From NCBI RefSeq assembly GCF_003479805.1, contig NZ_QUHV01000018.1, forward strand, positions 1 through 35,352: a DNA stretch of 35,352 bases. Reading direction: 5' to 3'. The stretch's first letter is position 1. Every line of letters begins with the position of its first letter. Origin of the DNA: Collinsella sp. AF08-23 (lineage in GTDB: Bacteria; Actinomycetota; Coriobacteriia; Coriobacteriales; Coriobacteriaceae). The translations under genes and the position numbers were made by a program. Of the stretch, positions 6,923 through 15,573 are shown piece after piece. The notes below the pieces were generated by a model. It searched no databases. It was not told where the DNA came from and was given only the letters and a program-made list of their open reading frames with translations.

Positions 6923-9163
6923 ATGGCGAATCCAACACTGCATATCGCGCTTGCCGGCAACCCCAACTGCGGCAAGACCACTCTGTTCAACCTCATCACC
7001 GGTGCCAACGGGTACGTGGGCAACTGGCCGGGTGTCACGGTTGAGAAGAAGGAAGCACCCCTGTCCCGCGACAAGGGTGTGATCATCACCGACCTCCCCG
7101 GCATCTACTCGCTGTTCCCGTATAGCCCTGAGGAGCGTGTGAGCCGCGATTACCTTATGAGCGGCGAGCCCGACGCGGTCATCCAGGTGATTGACGCGAC
7201 GAACCTTGAACGAAACCTGTATCTCGCGCTCCAGGTCATCGAGACGGGGCTTCCCGTGGTCGTGGCCCTCAATATGGCTGACCTCGTGGAGAAGAGCGGT
7301 GACCGGATCGATGTCTCCGCCCTCGAGAAGAGCCTGGGTTGCCCGGTCGTCATGATCTCCGCACTCAAGAACAGGGGGGTGGACGAGCTCATCGCCGCCG
7401 CCCGCAAGGCCGTCACGGCGAGATGCGGGACGTCGGAGGCCACCGCATGCCGACATGCCTTCGACGCCGCGATCGAGGGCGTTCTCGAGCGGATTGAGGC
7501 GCAGATTCCCGCGTCGGTCGAGGTTGGCAAGCGCCGCTACTACGCGGTCAAGTTGTTCGAGCGCGACGCCGAGATCTTGGCGGAGCTCTCCCTGCCGCAG
7601 GCGTCCGTCAAGCGGATCGAGGAGCTTGTGGCCGCGTGCGAGCGCGACTGCGACGATGACGCCGAGTCCATCATCACCGGCGAGCGCTACGCCGTGATCG
7701 CGCATATCGTGGATGCGTGCCTGCATCGCGCGCCGGCACGCATGAGTACTTCGGAGAAGATCGACCGCATCGTCACGAATCGCTGGCTCGGCCTGCCCAT
7801 CTTCGCCCTGATCATGTTCGGCGTGTATTACCTGGCAATTTCCACGTTCGGCACCGCCATGACCGACTGGGTGAACGACAGCCTCTTCGGCGATGGTTGG
7901 GAGCTGCTCGGTGCCGCTATGCCGAGCGTGCCCGCCCTGTTCGAGGGCTGGCTCACGGCCGCCGGCGCATCCGACATGGTCATCTCCCTGGTTTGCGACG
8001 GCATCGTGGCCGGCGTGGGCGCCGTGCTCGGCTTCATCCCGCAGATGTTCGTCCTGTTCGTGCTCCTGTCCTTCCTCGAGGACTGCGGCTACATGGCTCG
8101 CGTCGCGTTCGTGATGGACCGCGTGTTCCGCCGTTTCGGCCTCTCGGGTAAGTCGTTCATCCCCATGCTGGTGTCCACCGGCTGTGGCGTGCCCGGCGTG
8201 CTCGCCACCAAGACGATCGAGAACGAGAAGGACCGCCGCATGACGGTCATGACCACGACGTTCATCCCGTGCGGCGCCAAGCTGCCCGTGATTGCGCTCG
8301 TCATGGGCGCGCTCATCGGCGACGCCGAGTCCACGTGGATCGCGCCGCTCTTCTACTTCCTCGGTGTTGTAGCGGTCATCGTCTCCGGCATCATGCTCAA
8401 GAAGACGCGTCTGTTCGCCGGTCGTCCCACGCCCTTCGTCATGGAGCTGCCGAGCTACCACATGCCGAGTGCGCGCAGCTGGGCTTTGCATGTGTGGGAG
8501 CGCGTGAGCGCCTACGTCAAGAAGGCCTTCACGATCATCTTCGCCTCCACCATCGTGGTGTGGTTCCTGTCCAACTTCGGCTTGTTCGACGGCGCCTTCG
8601 GCTACCTGCCCGCCATGGCGGGAATCCCCGAGGAGTTCACGGACCACTCACTGTTCGCCATGGTTGCGGGTGCGGTGAGCTGGATCTTCGCCCCGCTCGG
8701 CTTCGATACCTGGCAGGCCACGGCAATGTCCGTCACGGGTCTCGTTGCCAAGGAGAACGTCATGGCCACCGCCGCGTCGCTGCTGCACCTGACCGACGCC
8801 ACCGAGACCGACCCGAGCCTGTGGTCCGCGTTCGCGGCGCTCTTCCCCAGCGCGGGCGCCATTGCCGCGTTCGGCGCGTTCAACCTGCTGTGCGCTCCGT
8901 GCTTTGCCGCCATGGGTACCATCCGTGCCCAGATGAACTCCGCAAAGTGGACCGCCATCGCACTCGGGTATGAGTGCGGCTTCGCCTGGGTGGTCGGCCT
9001 CATGATCAACCAGTTCTACCTAGCGGCGACCGGCGTGGTCGGCGTGTGGACCATCGTCGCCGTCGCATTCGCTGTGGCGATTGTGTTCCAGCTCGTGCGC
9101 CCCATGCCCTCGTATGCGTGGGATGACGCGGGCATAGGATGCGCCTGCGCCACAAAGGCTTAG
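6923..9163 (+). CDS. feoB: ferrous iron transporter B
   Basis: This 746-aa membrane GTPase imports Fe2+. The N-terminal G domain shows G1 GNPNCGKT (residues 12-19), switch region GNWPGVTVEKKE, G3 DLPG (57-60) and G4 NMAD (117-120). A helical regulatory domain follows, then from about residue 285 the polytopic core with two Gate repeats. The conserved pore cysteine motif is seen as STGCGVPGVLATKTIENEKDRRMT. The C-terminal repeat contains GLVAKENVMATAA and LCAPCFAAMGTIR. The ATG at 6923 has GAAGGA upstream. Length is typical of small-G-domain-linked FeoB (about 700-770 aa). It follows two feoA genes and precedes a Cys-rich FeoB-associated peptide. Confidence 0.96.
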   Translation: MANPTLHIALAGNPNCGKTTLFNLITGANGYVGNWPGVTVEKKEAPLSRDKGVIITDLPGIYSLFPYSPEERVSRDYLMSGEPDAVIQVIDATNLERNLYLALQVIETGLPVVVALNMADLVEKSGDRIDVSALEKSLGCPVVMISALKNRGVDELIAAARKAVTARCGTSEATACRHAFDAAIEGVLERIEAQIPASVEVGKRRYYAVKLFERDAEILAELSLPQASVKRIEELVAACERDCDDDAESIITGERYAVIAHIVDACLHRAPARMSTSEKIDRIVTNRWLGLPIFALIMFGVYYLAISTFGTAMTDWVNDSLFGDGWELLGAAMPSVPALFEGWLTAAGASDMVISLVCDGIVAGVGAVLGFIPQMFVLFVLLSFLEDCGYMARVAFVMDRVFRRFGLSGKSFIPMLVSTGCGVPGVLATKTIENEKDRRMTVMTTTFIPCGAKLPVIALVMGALIGDAESTWIAPLFYFLGVVAVIVSGIMLKKTRLFAGRPTPFVMELPSYHMPSARSWALHVWERVSAYVKKAFTIIFASTIVVWFLSNFGLFDGAFGYLPAMAGIPEEFTDHSLFAMVAGAVSWIFAPLGFDTWQATAMSVTGLVAKENVMATAASLLHLTDATETDPSLWSAFAALFPSAGAIAAFGAFNLLCAPCFAAMGTIRAQMNSAKWTAIALGYECGFAWVVGLMINQFYLAATGVVGVWTIVAVAFAVAIVFQLVRPMPSYAWDDAGIGCACATKA

Positions 9164-9304
9164 CCCCTTTTTGGCAGCTGGGTCGAATGTGCAGCTATCC
9201 ACCGTGATGGTTGGGATGCAATCCGGCTGCCTGTGCGGGCTCGCGGCTCGTTTCGACGCGGTGCTCGACGGACATGCTTGCATGCTCGGGCATCCGCTTG
9301 CCGC

Positions 9305-9442
9305 AAATACGGCGTTTTTGTAACGAGTTTTTTGACAGCTCGAGTAGACCCCTGTTTTTGCCAACAAAACCCCAGTTGGCAAGTGCGCAAAATGGGCCTG
9401 TACGTAGGAGCCTTCGGATTTCGTTACAAAAACGTCCGATTT
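9305..9442. repeat. 138-bp palindromic element, copy C
   Basis: The terminal repeats CGTTTTTGTAACGA (9313-9326, with CGTTACAAAAACG at 9422-9434) have partly paired outer arms AAATACGG/CCGATTT. From AAAT to ATTT the unit is 138 bp, the same as copies A and B, with T5 at offset 10 and GAGTAG at offset 37 on the left and ACGTAC at offset 37 on the right. Its reverse complement shares a central CCAAC...GTTTTGTTGG hairpin with copy B. The ends differ from copies A and B but still pair. It lies between feoB and the Cys-rich peptide gene. Confidence 0.8.
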
Positions 9443-9479
9443 CGGGCATGATGGGTTTGTCTTTAGAAAAAGGAGTTGT

Positions 9480-9701
9480 ATGTCGGCTATCGACTTTGTG
9501 ATTCTCACGTTGGTCGCGGTGGCGTTCATCGCGGTCGTGCGTCGTATTCGCAAAAAGGGGACGTGCGCTGATTGCGCGAGCGCGGGATCGTGCAGCGGGT
9601 CATGCTCCAGCTGCTCCTCGTCTGGGCACGCGGCTTGCCCCGCCTGCGAGGGCGTGGACCGCGTGGCCGAGAAGCTCGCTCGCAACGTCGACAAATCGTG
9701 A
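9480..9701 (+). CDS. FeoB-associated Cys-rich membrane protein
   Basis: This 73-aa peptide begins with a single transmembrane helix (IDFVILTLVAVAFIAVV, about residues 4-20) and then a basic RRIRKKG stop-transfer. A cytosolic tail follows with seven cysteines, several spaced CxxC or CxxxC. This layout matches the small Cys-rich membrane proteins often encoded just after feoB in Firmicutes and Actinobacteria, presumed to serve Feo assembly or iron handling; a detailed role is not established. The ATG at 9480 follows AAAAAGGAG. A 138-bp palindromic element separates it from feoB. Confidence 0.85.
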   Translation: MSAIDFVILTLVAVAFIAVVRRIRKKGTCADCASAGSCSGSCSSCSSSGHAACPACEGVDRVAEKLARNVDKS

Positions 9702-9764
9702 ATCCGCGGCGTCCCGTGCTAAGCTGGGCGTGAACGCTCTGCCAGCCAGCGGGAAGGAATAACC

Positions 9765-11693
9765 GTGAATTCGTTCGGTCGGACCGACCAATCCCTCAAG
9801 TACTTGCGTCTTCTTTCCCAGCAATTCCCCACGCAGCAGTCCGTCTTCACTGAGATCATCAACCTGCAGGCAATCCTCAACCTGCCCAAGGGCACCGAGC
9901 ATTTCATGAGCGACCTGCACGGCGAGTACGAGGCGTTCCTGCACATCCTGAACAACTGCTCGGGCGTGGTACGGGAGCACGTTGACGACATCTTCGGCGA
10001 CACGCTCGCCGAGGAGGAGAAGGCGGACCTCTGCACGCTCATTTACTATCCGCACGAGAAGCTCGAGCTTGCGCACCATATGCACCTCGATTCGCCGAGC
10101 TGGTACAAGACCACGCTCGATCGGCTGCTGGTGGTGACGCGTTCGCTTTCCAGCCGATACACGCGCTCCAAGGTGCGCAAGGCTATTCCCCACGATTACG
10201 CCTACATCATCGACGAGCTGCTGCACACGCACCCGGACGAGAACAACTACCGCGTCCGCTATCACGAGCGCATCATCGATTCGATCTTCGAGACCGATGC
10301 GGGTGAGGACTTTATCTGCTCGCTTTCCGACCTGATCAAGCGCCTGGTTATCGATCATCTGCATCTGGTGGGCGACATCTTTGACCGCGGCGGCGGGGCC
10401 TCGAAGATCATGGACCGGCTTTCGAGCTACCACTCCTTCGACATCCAATGGGGTAACCACGACCTGCTATGGATGGGTGCCGCAGCGGGCCAGCCCGCCT
10501 GCATCGTCACGGTGCTGAGGAATAACCTGCGCTATGGGAACTACGAGATTCTCGAGAACGATTACGGCATCTCCCTGCGCGAGCTCGTCGCGTTCGCGGA
10601 GCGTACGTACCGTCCGGTTCCCGAGGGCGTGTCGGGATTGGCGACGACGCTCACGCCACTCATGAAGGCCGTGAACGTCCTGCTTTTCAAGCTCGAAGGC
10701 CAGATCATCATGCGTCATGCCTGCTTTGACATGCACGATCGGTTGCTGTTGGAGCGCATTGATTTGGAGGCGGGTGCGGTCCGACTGGCGGATGGTCGGG
10801 ATTACGCGCTCGCGACGTGCGATTTCCCCACGTTCGACCCAGAGCGCCCCTATGAGTTGAGCGAGGACGAGCAGCACATTGTAGACCGCCTGGTGGCGGA
10901 GTTCACCACCGCGGATCACCTGCATCGCCACGTCAACATCTTGTACAGCCACGGATCCATGTATCTGGCGCATAATCGCAACCTGCTCTTCCACGGGTGC
11001 GTTCCCATGAACGAGGATGGAACGTTTTCGAGCATGAACTGCCTGGGCACGTGGCGGAGCGGTCGTGACTACCTGGACTTCTGCGATGAGATTGCCCGTC
11101 GCGCATGGCGTACGCACGACCAGGATGCCCTGGATTGGATGTGGTACCTGTGGATTGGCATGAAATCCCCTGCGAGCGGGCGCCTGGTCAAGACGTTCGA
11201 GCGCACGTATATCGATGACCCTTCCTGCTGGCAAGAACCCATGGATCCGTATTTTGAGCTGACGCGCGACGAGGGCGCCTGTGACGCCATCATGGCGGAG
11301 TTCGGCTTGGCATCCGGAACGGGACACATCATAAATGGGCATACGCCCGTGCACACCTCCGAGGGCGAGCAGCCCATCCGCGCGCACGGACGCCTCTTGG
11401 TGATCGATGGAGGGTTTTGCAGCGCATACCATCCTAAAACGGGGATTGCGGGGTACACCCTGATCTCGAGCTCGCGCGGGTGTCGCCTCAAGGCGCATCA
11501 GGCATTCGAGAGCGTTGAGGCGGTGCTCGCGCGTAACGCCGATATCGTGAGCGAGACCGATCGGTTCGATGTCGCCGAACGTCGTCGTATGGTGAGCGAC
11601 ACCGATACCGGCGTGCAAATTCGCGAACAGATCGCCGACCTGCGCGCCCTGCTTGAGGCGTATCGCACAGGTGTGTTGGAGGAACGCCTGTAG
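9765..11693 (+). CDS. fbp: fructose-1,6-bisphosphatase, class III
   Basis: This 642-aa cytosolic enzyme hydrolyses fructose 1,6-bisphosphate to fructose 6-phosphate for gluconeogenesis. It is the Firmicutes-type class III form with a calcineurin-like metallophosphatase core: MSDLHGEYEAFLHILNNCSG near residue 46, LVGDIFDRGGGASKIMDRL near 205 and QWGNHDLLWMGAA near 228. The C-terminal half has GHTPVH and the IDGGFCSAYH segment. GTG 9765 is chosen as start because GGGAAGGAA lies just before it; the length equals that of family members (about 640 aa). It appears monocistronic. Confidence 0.95.
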   Translation: MNSFGRTDQSLKYLRLLSQQFPTQQSVFTEIINLQAILNLPKGTEHFMSDLHGEYEAFLHILNNCSGVVREHVDDIFGDTLAEEEKADLCTLIYYPHEKLELAHHMHLDSPSWYKTTLDRLLVVTRSLSSRYTRSKVRKAIPHDYAYIIDELLHTHPDENNYRVRYHERIIDSIFETDAGEDFICSLSDLIKRLVIDHLHLVGDIFDRGGGASKIMDRLSSYHSFDIQWGNHDLLWMGAAAGQPACIVTVLRNNLRYGNYEILENDYGISLRELVAFAERTYRPVPEGVSGLATTLTPLMKAVNVLLFKLEGQIIMRHACFDMHDRLLLERIDLEAGAVRLADGRDYALATCDFPTFDPERPYELSEDEQHIVDRLVAEFTTADHLHRHVNILYSHGSMYLAHNRNLLFHGCVPMNEDGTFSSMNCLGTWRSGRDYLDFCDEIARRAWRTHDQDALDWMWYLWIGMKSPASGRLVKTFERTYIDDPSCWQEPMDPYFELTRDEGACDAIMAEFGLASGTGHIINGHTPVHTSEGEQPIRAHGRLLVIDGGFCSAYHPKTGIAGYTLISSSRGCRLKAHQAFESVEAVLARNADIVSETDRFDVAERRRMVSDTDTGVQIREQIADLRALLEAYRTGVLEERL

Positions 11694-11741
11694 GCGACTT
11701 TCCCATCGGGATCGAAGCGGCTTTGTTGCACCAGGGTTTGG

Positions 11742-11951
11742 CTACCGGAGCAACTCCCAGGGTTCTTTGCCGAGGGCGAAGGCGAGTCGGTCGAGTGTCG
11801 AGAGCTTGAGGTTATCGCGTCCCTGTTCGATAAGGTCGAGCGTGACCCGGCTGATGCCGAGCTGCAAGCTGAAATCGACCTTTGACAGGCCGAGATCTTT
11901 GCGAATGGCGCAGATGTTCCTGCCCAGGGTATGTAGCGAGCTCTCATTCAT
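11742..11951 (-). CDS. small XRE-family transcriptional regulator
   Basis: This 69-aa protein is essentially one lambda-repressor-type helix-turn-helix: LGRNICAIRKDLGLSKVDFSLQLGISRVTLDLIEQGRDNLKLSTLDRLAFALG. The frame is open upstream to 12164 (140 aa). That extension would translate a perfect 28-bp palindrome and has no homology look, so ATG 11951 at the head of the HTH domain is preferred; its ribosome binding site is weak. The gene is convergent with fbp. The palindrome 26-54 bases upstream of the start is an obvious autoregulatory operator candidate. Targets are unknown. Confidence 0.8.
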   Translation of the reverse strand: MNESSLHTLGRNICAIRKDLGLSKVDFSLQLGISRVTLDLIEQGRDNLKLSTLDRLAFALGKEPWELLR

Positions 11952-11977
11952 GCTACGAGCATGCCCGCGCAAAAAAG

Positions 11978-12005
11978 CGAAACGTAAACTGCGCTTTACG
12001 TTTCG
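11978..12005. promoter_or_regulatory. perfect 11-6-11 palindrome, candidate XRE operator
   Basis: CGAAACGTAAA (11978-11988) and TTTACGTTTCG (11995-12005) are exact reverse complements around a 6-bp spacer. The site lies just upstream of the small XRE regulator. A dyad of this size suits a dimeric lambda-type repressor controlling its own promoter. Confidence 0.65.
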
Positions 12006-12342
12006 GCCTTTCGCATAGGGATTACAGAAGTGCGGCGAGGGGCGTCCCTTCCTGTCATTGCGCATCGAGTCGTCGCCGTTCATGGCGATGCGGGCTTTGC
12101 TGCATGCGGAGTTATCCACATGAGGGATACGCCGAGATGCTCCAACCTTACGGCGACCCGACAATAATCTGCCGTCTGTCCGCCTTCTTTCAACACTGAC
12201 GGAATTGTAGGTATCTTCGAAAATGAATAGGGGGTACGTAAAGTGCGCCTACAGCGATATGAAATGCAGAAAGTATGCGCAAAGATAGAAATATAGCCAC
12301 AATTCATGCAGAACGGGAGGTTGGCCTGGAATTGCGGAAAAC

Positions 12343-12390
12343 CTGACACGCATCTGACGCAATGCCAAGCGATCAGACATATACCTGACG
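12343..12390 (+). promoter_or_regulatory. paired direct repeats, candidate SARP binding sites
   Basis: CTGACA (12343) and CTGACG (12354) are exactly 11 bp apart, as are CAGACA (12374) and CTGACG (12385). SARP/BTAD regulators characteristically bind heptamer direct repeats with 11-bp or 22-bp periodicity upstream of the -10 box. The downstream gene encodes a SARP-type protein, which suggests autoregulation. Confidence 0.5.
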
Positions 12391-12450
12391 TTGTGCCATC
12401 GACGTTTCGTACCGTTGTAGACGAGCGGTATCGGAAAAAGGAGAGCGGAT

Positions 12451-15400
12451 ATGGCACAGGTAAAGACGTGCGATTTGGTCGAAACCGAGCAGAAGCCACC
12501 AGAGGGTGAGACGGGTGGAGCCCAAGAGGGGGTGTCAGTTCCAACGCTGAGGAGAGCCGTCCATCGTGCTCGCATCTTGAGGGACATTAAGCTGCGCGCG
12601 AACGAGGTCAGTGCGACCATTGTGATAGCGCCCGACGGGTTTGGAAAGACGACCCTGCTTTGCCAGCGCGTGGCGGAGGTCCAACGGGACTCCAGTCGCG
12701 GCGTCGCGCGCATGATCGATGCGGCGGGGATGGATGGCGAGGAGCTGTATGGGCTGCTGGGAGAGTTGGAGATGCATCTTGATGCCCGCTTGCGCCCGCT
12801 GGTTGCAATCGACAACCTTCCAACGCTCCACGGCGCGGCACTCGAAGGAGTTGCGGGAAGGATGCGCTCGCTTCATCGGAGGGGCTTCGAATTCTTGCTG
12901 GCGTGCCTTCCCGGCAATCGCGCATTTGCGAACGGTATGGGCGATGCCTATAAAGTCACGCCTCAGGCCCTCGTGGTCCGTCCGCGCGAATACTCGGATT
13001 GGACGCGGATGCTCGGAATCTCCGGAGAGCTCGACGTGTACGATTTGACCCAGGGGATACCCGCGCTCGTCGCGATGCTCGGCATTGTCGACGGTCGGCA
13101 GCTGAGCTTGGAGGCGTTTTCTCGCGCAGCCGCTGCGTTGTACCGGGGCGCGCTCGAGGAGATGCGTCGCGGAAGGGATTCCCTGTACCGAACGGCTTGC
13201 CTGCTCGTATTGACGGGCGCGGGATCGCTCCGCGACTTCGAGCGCATCGGCATGCGTGTGCGCGTGCAGAGCTGGTCGCGCATCGCGCGCGAATACCCGT
13301 TGTTCGGAGTGGATGTTGAGCAGGGGACGTATCGCTGTCTGGTGCAGGGAAGCAAGGCAATGGGCGAGCTGTGTCGTCAGATGACGCGTGCCCGCCCGCT
13401 TTTCGCGGTGCGTGCCATCAAGATCCTCATGGCGGCGGACAACGTCGACCGTGCCGTGCACATCGCGGGCATGCTCGAACATACCGAGGATGCACTGGGG
13501 GTCCTGACGGAGCACCCGACTTCGTTTGCGTTGAGCGGCAATGTGGCGTTCGTGCGCGACATGATGGAGTCGATGGGGGATGTCTCCGCGGCGTCGACGC
13601 CAGTGGGAGGCGTGCTGGCGCTGTATCTCTCGGCATTGATGAGCGGGGAATTTCGTCTCGCCCGTGCATTGGGCAGTGAGCTCAGGCGCAGGAGGAACGA
13701 GATCAAAGGGGAGGTTGCGCCGGAGTCATGGGCGCAAGCACGTGCCTTGTGCAACATGTGGCCGGATTGTAGGGGCATCGGCCTGCCCGAGATCGACGCC
13801 GCGTTCACGCAGGGGCATGCGACCGTCGCATCCCAAGATCTAGAGCTTCATGCCAGGATATATGCGGAGCTCATCGGTGGATCTGGGGACGTCACGCTCG
13901 AAAGTCACATACAGGGCTTTACTGAGCTGTCCGGCGAAGGAGTGTCCATTCCTCGGGTGCTGCTTGCGTGCGATCGTGCACTCGTCGATGCGATGTGTGG
14001 GGATATGGGCGATGTCCGAGCGATGGATGCGAACATGCAAAGGATGGCGACGAGGCTTTTGGAGCGCAAGGTAGCGCCCATCGCCACGCATATTCGCATG
14101 GTCGCCGCGACGTGCCGATTATTCTCCGGTCTTCCCGTTGCCGATGAGCGCGCGTTCATCGATGCCGGCACGCTTTCCGTTCGCACCTCGGATTTTGCGA
14201 CGCAATTGTTCTGCCTGGTGGGAGAGGGTTGGCAGGCCCTTGTTCTCGGGCAATGCTCCAACGCCCTGTTTCGCGCACATCAGGTGCTCAAATTGGCAAC
14301 TGAGGACCAGCGTGTGGTGATGGCATGGGCTCGCATGCTCGAATGCTGTGCGCATCTCGCCGACACGCCCCGTATGGCACTTGATGGCGAAGCGGACCTG
14401 CTTGATCTTGCAGAACCGGCGCAGACACCGGCCGAGGCTTGGACGGCTGCGTTGAGACTCGCTGCGGCCCATAGATCGTCGGAGCTCAGCGCATGGTGCT
14501 CGCTGAACAAGAAGATGCTGCTCACCAAGGGCTTCACCGCGTTCGCCCGTCAGGCGGTCGCCGTGCTGGGCGATAAGGTGGGGCTGATCACCCGGGTGCT
14601 CCCCGGCGATTATGCGATGGCCGCCGGAATGGATTCGGAGCCCGCGCCGCGGGAAGGCGAAGCGCCTTGGGAGGGCTCAGACGATGCGGATCTGCTGTTA
14701 GGCCAGGTGAATGTGAGGCTCTTTGGAGGATTCCAAGTTGAGCGCGGTGGCCATGTGGCGACCGACGCAATCTGGCGACGCAGGAGGGCGTGCATCATTG
14801 CCGCCCGCCTCGTCTTGGCTGCGGGGGCCTTTGTGGGGCGCAAGGAGATCGGAGAGGAGGTGTGGCCCGACAAAGACTATCTTCATGCGCGTGAGACGCT
14901 GTACGCCGGCCTTTCGTCGTTGCGGTCGGCTTTTGGCCAAAGTGACGATGGCCCCCAATATGTGCTGACGCAAGGCGAGGGGGTTGCCATCAACACGGAG
15001 TATGTGGTTTCGGATACGATGCGTTTCGATGCTCTTGCCAGGGACATTCTTCTCGGCCGCGCGAGGACGACGGGCAGGCAGCTCATCGAGGCGTGTTTGC
15101 GGCTGGATGAGCTTTATACCGGCCCCTTGTACGTCCCGAACTTTGGAGATACCTCATTCTATGTGCGGCAGCGGCGCCTGTACCAAACCAAGTTCGTGGA
15201 CTGCATGATGCGCGGCGCGCATGTGGCACTGGAGCTGGATGATCTGCCTGTCGCCTCATGGCTTATCGATGCTGCTTTGCGCCAAGCCCCGCTGCGGGAG
15301 GACGTCATCCGTGCCGCGATGCACATATACGACAAGGGCGGGCGTCGTCGCGAGGTGGTCGAACTGTACAACAGCCACGTACATGTGCTGGAACAGGAGC

Positions 15401-15483
15401 TGCACTCCCTGCCCGAGAGGGAAACGCAAATGGCGTACGAGGCGATAATTCACGGTGATAGAGAGGTGGAACTCTTGGCTTAG
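12451..15483 (+). CDS. large STAND ATPase / SARP (OmpR-type DNA-binding plus BTAD) transcriptional regulator
   Basis: The 1010-aa protein looks like a signal-integrating transcription factor. The N-terminal NTPase region has Walker A APDGFGKTT (residues 60-68) and a likely Walker B ending LVAID (117-121). The long middle (about 300-740) is helical and resembles TPR-like sensor repeats of MalT/AfsR-class proteins, though no repeat register is clear. From about 750 (VNVRLFGGFQVERGG) an OmpR-like winged helix begins, with WRRRRACIIAARLVLAAGAFVGRKEI. It is followed by a bacterial transcriptional activator domain (about 850-1005) ending VVELYNSHVHVLEQELHSLP. ATG 12451 has AAAAAGGAGAG upstream. No LuxR-type HTH was found at the C-terminus, unlike MalT. 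The inducer and targets are unknown; direct repeats in its leader suggest autoregulation. Confidence 0.85.
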   Translation: MAQVKTCDLVETEQKPPEGETGGAQEGVSVPTLRRAVHRARILRDIKLRANEVSATIVIAPDGFGKTTLLCQRVAEVQRDSSRGVARMIDAAGMDGEELYGLLGELEMHLDARLRPLVAIDNLPTLHGAALEGVAGRMRSLHRRGFEFLLACLPGNRAFANGMGDAYKVTPQALVVRPREYSDWTRMLGISGELDVYDLTQGIPALVAMLGIVDGRQLSLEAFSRAAAALYRGALEEMRRGRDSLYRTACLLVLTGAGSLRDFERIGMRVRVQSWSRIAREYPLFGVDVEQGTYRCLVQGSKAMGELCRQMTRARPLFAVRAIKILMAADNVDRAVHIAGMLEHTEDALGVLTEHPTSFALSGNVAFVRDMMESMGDVSAASTPVGGVLALYLSALMSGEFRLARALGSELRRRRNEIKGEVAPESWAQARALCNMWPDCRGIGLPEIDAAFTQGHATVASQDLELHARIYAELIGGSGDVTLESHIQGFTELSGEGVSIPRVLLACDRALVDAMCGDMGDVRAMDANMQRMATRLLERKVAPIATHIRMVAATCRLFSGLPVADERAFIDAGTLSVRTSDFATQLFCLVGEGWQALVLGQCSNALFRAHQVLKLATEDQRVVMAWARMLECCAHLADTPRMALDGEADLLDLAEPAQTPAEAWTAALRLAAAHRSSELSAWCSLNKKMLLTKGFTAFARQAVAVLGDKVGLITRVLPGDYAMAAGMDSEPAPREGEAPWEGSDDADLLLGQVNVRLFGGFQVERGGHVATDAIWRRRRACIIAARLVLAAGAFVGRKEIGEEVWPDKDYLHARETLYAGLSSLRSAFGQSDDGPQYVLTQGEGVAINTEYVVSDTMRFDALARDILLGRARTTGRQLIEACLRLDELYTGPLYVPNFGDTSFYVRQRRLYQTKFVDCMMRGAHVALELDDLPVASWLIDAALRQAPLREDVIRAAMHIYDKGGRRREVVELYNSHVHVLEQELHSLPERETQMAYEAIIHGDREVELLA

Positions 15484-15517
15484 CGTCACCAGGGTCCACT
15501 GCAGAGCGAACTCGTGC

Positions 15518-15546
15518 AAAAAGGGGCGGCCCGCTGGCCGCCCCTT
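15518..15546 (-). terminator. intrinsic terminator of yhbY
   Basis: GGGGCGGCC (15523-15531) and GGCCGCCCC (15536-15544) form a perfect 9-bp stem with a 4-nt loop. On the minus strand a TTTTT run follows, so it terminates yhbY. It may also slow plus-strand transcripts from the SARP gene. Confidence 0.88.
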
Positions 15547-15573
15547 GAGTTGATCGAGCAGGTAATCGAGTAA

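Larger units (their letters stand above)
11952..12450. promoter_or_regulatory. divergent regulatory region between xre and SARP regulator genes
   Basis: About 500 bp without a convincing gene. It holds the perfect palindrome at 11978-12005 facing the xre gene and two pairs of 11-bp-spaced direct repeats at 12343-12390 ahead of the SARP gene. The segment 12190-12310 is AT-rich for this genome and shows no structure that I can name. Confidence 0.5.

Noticed and set aside
6896..8647. Long open frame antisense to feoB
   Set aside because: A shadow of feoB with His/Asp/Glu-rich composition and no family resemblance.
15300..15483. LuxR-type HTH at the end of the SARP regulator, as in MalT
   Set aside because: The C-terminus reads as a BTAD helical domain after an OmpR-type winged helix; no LuxR HTH pattern is present.
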